From NCBI GenBank assembly GCA_030411725.1, contig MU839851.1, positions 62,001 through 126,000 on the forward strand: a DNA stretch of 64,000 bases, given 5' to 3'. A program made the position numbers and the translations under genes. This DNA is from Echria macrotheca (Eukaryota; Ascomycota; Sordariomycetes; Sordariales; Schizotheciaceae). The notes below the pieces were generated by a model. The model saw only the letters and a program-made list of their open reading frames with translations, ran no database searches and was not told the DNA's origin. This document shows, one piece after another, positions 59,896-64,000 of this stretch. Numbering within the stretch: the stretch's first letter is position 1; each line of letters opens with the position of its first letter.

Positions 59896-60778
59896 GGTCA
59901 AAATGAGGCTGGAAGCCGTGTCTCGGTGTACAAAACAAAACTCCCTTAACACCTAGGTCTAGAACGAGATAGGAGATGGATGTACCACTTCCCTCATGGA
60001 GAACAGTGAGCCGTTGATCCAGTGTTGACATTGGACTTCCCGAGCCAAACTCCGAGAATAAACATGGCCCGTCAGTGCAGTACCCTATGATTTGGTGCGG
60101 TCTCGCCGACCCAATGAGCACAATCTAATGGCAGCGGGGTGTACGTATCAGTTGGCAGGGATCATACCAGTGGTACGACCTGTGCCAAGGATGCGAAAGC
60201 TTCTCAATGTTCCAAAAGCATGTCTACGCCGCATGCAGGCCGACATGGTCGGCGCTAAGCTTTCGGGGGCGGAGCTTGTCATTTGCCAAAAGGCGCAGGT
60301 TTCCGTGTTTTTTTCTATCCTCGGGGACCCGGATATGCATGTTTGAGTATTAGCAGGCATGCGGGGACGGTCTGGAACCCATTCCAGATTTTGAACAACC
60401 GGTACTTCCGGTCCTTGTACCCGACCTAGGTCTCGTGGAGCGTAAGGTAGGTTGCATGTGTACGGACTCCGGCAGGCAAACACGGGGACCGAAGGTTGCT
60501 ATTCGGACTGTGCCTCCACGGCATGCTGAAGGACCAGATGAGTTTAAAAAAGGTTCTGCATCGTGAGAAGTAAGAGCAATTCAACATGTCCGACTATTCC
60601 AGATATAGATAGCTACCCTAGATAGCTTTCGGTAGGATGCAGAAAGGATCGGCGTACTTGTGCTCCATGTCATGTCCTTTACCTTACATGTAGACAATCT
60701 AGCGGCCCGGAACTTCGCAACTCAGCCAACTCAGTAAACACGACTTGCTGTTATCGAAAAGTAGTAGATACGGCCACA
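59896..60778. promoter_or_regulatory. Bidirectional promoter region of PKS and FAD monooxygenase
   Basis: 883 bp between two divergent cluster genes. It contains a perfect inverted repeat TCTGGAA-CCCA-TTCCAGA at 60371-60388. About 10 bp further right, CCGGTACTTCCGG at 60399-60411 carries CCG and CGG half-sites of the kind bound by Zn2Cys6 regulators. Binding is inference. Confidence 0.45.
60371..60388. promoter_or_regulatory. Inverted repeat in cluster promoter
   Basis: 7-bp perfect arms around CCCA; candidate protein-binding site, untested. Confidence 0.35.
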
Positions 60779-63700
60779 ATGACATCGCCGCCTGAATTAC
60801 CTGAGCCCATCGCCATTATCGGGTCGGCGTGCCGGTTCCCCGGTGGGGCAGACTCGCCGTCCAAGCTCTGGGAGCTTCTTCGACAGCCGCGAGACATTCT
60901 CACGGGTTTCCCTCCTGATCGACTCAACCTGAACCGCTTCTATCACCCAAAAGGCGAGTTCCATGGATCCACCGATGTCAAGAACAAGGGCTATCAGCTT
61001 GAGGAGGACAGCCGGGTCTTCGATGCCGAGTTCTTCGGCATCAGTCCTGCCGAGGCAGAAGGCATGGATCCGCAACAACGGGTGCTTCTCGAGACCGTGT
61101 ACGAGGCCATTGAGTCGGCAGGCTGTACCCTCGACAAGATGCGAGGGTCTCTGACATCGGTACACGTCGGCGTGATGAACGCCGACTACGGTGACATCCA
61201 GCTGAGAGACACGGAAACCCTGCTTCAGTACAACGCCACAGGCACGGCGCGAAGCATCCTTTCAAACCGGATATCCTACGTCTTTGATCTCAAGGGGCCG
61301 TCGGTTACCATCGACACGGCGTGCTCAAGCTCCCTCGTCGCGCTGCACTACGCCGTGCAAGGACTTCGGCACGGAGGCTGCGAGACGGCCATTGCTGCTG
61401 GGGCCAATCTGATCTTCGACCCTGCCATCTATATTACCGAGTCCAAGCTTCACATGCTGTCTCCAGACTCCCAGTCCCGCATGTGGGATGAGCGCGCCGA
61501 CGGATACGCTCGTGGTGAGGGTGTAGCCGCGCTGATGCTCAAGCCCCTGAGCAAGGCTGTTCGGGATGGCGACAGCATCGAGGGAATTATCCGTGAAACA
61601 GCTGTCAACTCGGACGGCCGCAGCCAGGGCATCACCATGCCACATGCTCCCGCCCAAGCCGCGCTCATTCGCAGCACCTACCTGCGAGCCGGCCTGGACC
61701 CGGTCAGGGACCGCTGTCAGTACTTTGAGTGCCACGGCACCGGCACGCCGGCAGGAGATCCAGTCGAAGCTCGCGCCATTACCGAGGCTTTCATGTTGCA
61801 CAGGGAGGAGGCTGACGGCGCGGCTGATGCTAATACCAGCGACTCGACGGACCATCCTCTCTACGTCGGCTCCATCAAGACAGTCCTTGGTCACACGGAG
61901 GGCTGCGCGGGCCTCGCCGGGGTCCTGAAGGCTCTTCTCGCCATCAAGCACCGCATCATTCCTCCAAACCTGCTTTTCCAACATCTCCATCCCGCCGTGG
62001 CGCCGTACTACCGCGGGCTTCAAATTCCGACTATCCCCACGCCCTGGCCAGCGCTTCCACCCGGAGCACCAGCAAGGGCGAGTGTCAATAGCTTTGGCTT
62101 TGGCGGAACCAATGCCCACGCCATTGTGGAAAGCTATGAGCCAAGCCGCCCTGAGAAGGGGGCGGATACATACAGGGCACCCACTGAAGCCGAGACCGAG
62201 ACCGTGGTCGACGGCGGCCAACACCCTGAACTCATCGGCCCGCTAATTCTCTCCGCGGCCTCGGGGCCGTCTCTGCTACAGAACGTTCGAGCTCTTGCAC
62301 AGCACGTCAGACAGAACCCGTCCCTAAATCTGGGCGACCTCGGCTGGCTGTTGCAGACCCGACGCAGTACCCACAGCGTCCGCACCTCCTTCAGCGCCGT
62401 TTCGCGCGATGGCCTCCTGCACGCGATGGGCGATTTTGTGAAGACGCACGAGAAGGCGAGTCCCGGCAATATCGGTATCCGGCCACGGCTCATAGACCCA
62501 AACGAGACGCCGGGCATTCTCGGCGTCTTCACCGGCCAGGGAGCCCAGTGGCCAACTATGGGCCGCCAACTCCTCCAGGCGAGCCCACTATTCCGCAGGA
62601 CTCTTGAACGGTGCGAGGCGGTGCTGCACGCCCTCCCTGATGGTCCCCCATGGTCTCTGATACAGGAGCTGGCGGCCGAGCCCAGCGTGTCTCGCCTATC
62701 TGAGGCAGCGCTTTCGCAGCCACTGTGCACGGCAGTGCAGCTAGGCCTCGTGGATGTGCTGACGGCCGCGGGTATTCACTTGGACGCCGTGGTCGGTCAC
62801 TCTTCCGGCGAGATTGCTGCCACCTATGCGGCCGGCATCATCACACTCCCCGGCGCCATGCAGATCGCCTACTACCGCGGCCTCTACGCAAAGCTCGCTG
62901 GTGGCTCCCATGGCCAACAAGGTGGGATGATGGCCGTCGGTTTCTCTCTTCGCGACGCCATCGTGTTTTGCAACCGCCCGGAGTTCTCTGGTCGTCTCGA
63001 CGTCGCCGCAAGCAACGCGCCGCAGAGCGTCACTCTTTCGGGAGACCGTGACGCCATCGAAGAGGCGAAGCGATATTTGGACACGCAAAACACCTTTGCC
63101 CGGATCCTCAAGGTCGACACGGCGTATCATTCGCACCACATGCTGCCCTGCGTGGAGCCTTACTTGCGGTCCCTCCTCGCCTGCGATATCCAAGTCCAGC
63201 AGCCAGCCCCGGGCCGCGCCGCCTGCATCTGGAACTCCAGCGTCCGCGGCGACACGGAGCTGTTGGGGCCGCATGGTGACCTGAGTCTCCTGAAAGGACC
63301 ATACTGGGTGTCCAACATGCTGAACATGGTCCTCTTCTCCCAGGCTCTTGAGTCGTCCTTTTGGCACGGCGGACCGTTCGACATGGTGCTCGAGATTGGC
63401 CCGCACCCAGCTCTACGGGGTCCCACGGAGCAGACATGGAAGGCTGCGCTTGGCGCCAACACAATCGCCCCGTACTCGGGCGTCCTAAAGCGTGATAGCC
63501 ATGACGTCGAGGCCCTCTCGGCGGCGCTCGCCTCCGTCTGGGCCCATCTCGGACCGTCTTTTGTGGACTTTGAGGGCTTCCGCACTGCCTTTTCTGACAA
63601 GACCCGCCGCCCCCAAGTTCTTAAAGATCTCCCGTCCTACGCCTGGGCACACGACAAAGTCTACTGGCGCGAGTCGCGCCTCTCTCGTCGGTTCCGCATA

Positions 63701-64000
63701 GGCACGGATACGCCACACCCGCTCCTCGGGCGGCGCACACTCGACGGCGACAGCGGCAACGAATACGAGCTCCGATGGCGCAACATCCTCAAGCTCTCGG
63801 AGCTGCCGTGGCTGCGCGGGCACGAAGTCCTGGGCGAAGTGCTCCTGCCCGCTGCCGCTTATGTCTCCATCGCTGTCGAAGCTGGCCGCGTTGTTGCTGC
63901 TGGCCGCCCGGTACGCTTATATGAAGTCCTGGATCTGGAGTTGCAGCGGCCGGTGGTCGTGCCCGAGGCGAAGGAAGGCGTGGAGACCCTGCTTACCGTG
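60779..64000 (+). CDS. Highly-reducing-type polyketide synthase, N-terminal part (KS-AT-DH)
   Basis: Open from the ATG at 60779 to the window edge without a stop: 1074 codons and still incomplete. The ketosynthase (about 10-460) has Cys182 in DTACSSS, His319 in ECHGTGT and His372 in VLGHTEG. The acyltransferase (about 555-860) follows the FTGQGAQW motif, with Ser675 in GHSSGE and YHSHHM downstream. A dehydratase starts at about 955 (HPLLGRR), with catalytic His1015 in the HxxxGxxxxP motif (HEVLGEVLLP). KS-AT-DH order marks a reducing type I iterative PKS, expected to continue with a methyltransferase region, ER or pseudo-ER, KR and ACP to the right, about 2300-2600 residues in total. No intron is needed in the visible part. 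The nearby stand-alone enoyl reductase suggests that its internal ER may be inactive. Confidence 0.95.
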   Translation, partial: MTSPPELPEPIAIIGSACRFPGGADSPSKLWELLRQPRDILTGFPPDRLNLNRFYHPKGEFHGSTDVKNKGYQLEEDSRVFDAEFFGISPAEAEGMDPQQRVLLETVYEAIESAGCTLDKMRGSLTSVHVGVMNADYGDIQLRDTETLLQYNATGTARSILSNRISYVFDLKGPSVTIDTACSSSLVALHYAVQGLRHGGCETAIAAGANLIFDPAIYITESKLHMLSPDSQSRMWDERADGYARGEGVAALMLKPLSKAVRDGDSIEGIIRETAVNSDGRSQGITMPHAPAQAALIRSTYLRAGLDPVRDRCQYFECHGTGTPAGDPVEARAITEAFMLHREEADGAADANTSDSTDHPLYVGSIKTVLGHTEGCAGLAGVLKALLAIKHRIIPPNLLFQHLHPAVAPYYRGLQIPTIPTPWPALPPGAPARASVNSFGFGGTNAHAIVESYEPSRPEKGADTYRAPTEAETETVVDGGQHPELIGPLILSAASGPSLLQNVRALAQHVRQNPSLNLGDLGWLLQTRRSTHSVRTSFSAVSRDGLLHAMGDFVKTHEKASPGNIGIRPRLIDPNETPGILGVFTGQGAQWPTMGRQLLQASPLFRRTLERCEAVLHALPDGPPWSLIQELAAEPSVSRLSEAALSQPLCTAVQLGLVDVLTAAGIHLDAVVGHSSGEIAATYAAGIITLPGAMQIAYYRGLYAKLAGGSHGQQGGMMAVGFSLRDAIVFCNRPEFSGRLDVAASNAPQSVTLSGDRDAIEEAKRYLDTQNTFARILKVDTAYHSHHMLPCVEPYLRSLLACDIQVQQPAPGRAACIWNSSVRGDTELLGPHGDLSLLKGPYWVSNMLNMVLFSQALESSFWHGGPFDMVLEIGPHPALRGPTEQTWKAALGANTIAPYSGVLKRDSHDVEALSAALASVWAHLGPSFVDFEGFRTAFSDKTRRPQVLKDLPSYAWAHDKVYWRESRLSRRFRIGTDTPHPLLGRRTLDGDSGNEYELRWRNILKLSELPWLRGHEVLGEVLLPAAAYVSIAVEAGRVVAAGRPVRLYEVLDLELQRPVVVPEAKEGVETLLTV

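Noticed and set aside
60797..63823. Several long minus-strand ORFs opposite the PKS
   Set aside because: They mirror GC-rich PKS codons; the plus-strand frame has all catalytic motifs.

Overview
The window is nuclear DNA of a filamentous ascomycete (Pezizomycotina, most likely a Sordariomycete). Genes carry short introns of about 45-120 bp with GT-AG ends and CTAAC/CTGAC-like branch points. The families are fungal (WSC-glyoxal oxidase, HR-PKS, Goodbye-NACHT NLR, fungal GT2), and one transposon looks destroyed by repeat-induced point mutation (RIP). The organism call is inference from gene content.

Layout. 0.2-19.3 kb: an F-box/LRR-type protein, a secreted carboxylesterase, a large NLR-type STAND protein, a C48 (Ulp1-like) peptidase, a secreted tyrosinase and a small unknown two-exon gene. 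19.6-25.6 kb: a 5.95-kb LTR retrotransposon with two 153-bp LTRs and a perfect 5-bp target duplication. Its body is extremely AT-rich and has no ORFs, and a 200-bp GC-normal element is nested in it. 26.1-28.2 kb: a GPI-anchored Cys-rich protein and a feruloyl-esterase-C-like enzyme. 28.2-31.9 kb: a gene-poor stretch. 31.9-49.3 kb: a cell-wall and surface region with two membrane-anchored GH16 glucanases, a hyphal-growth-type GT2 and a four-WSC-domain glyoxal oxidase, interspersed with a beta-lactamase-fold serine hydrolase that has an in-frame stop and a PARG-like ADP-ribose hydrolase. 50.6-52.6 kb: an unknown multi-pass membrane protein.

53.7-64.0 kb holds the left part of a secondary-metabolite gene cluster. 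It contains a LovC-type trans-enoyl reductase, a cytochrome P450, an FAD monooxygenase and, divergent from the latter, a highly-reducing-type polyketide synthase (KS-AT-DH visible) that runs off the right edge. The inferred scheme is that the PKS builds the chain, the trans-acting reductase supplies enoyl reduction, and the P450 and FAD enzyme oxidise the product.

Exon coordinates were derived by hand from splice signals and frame continuity. For all multi-exon gene models except the PKS (cut by the edge), the exon lengths sum to an exact multiple of three.
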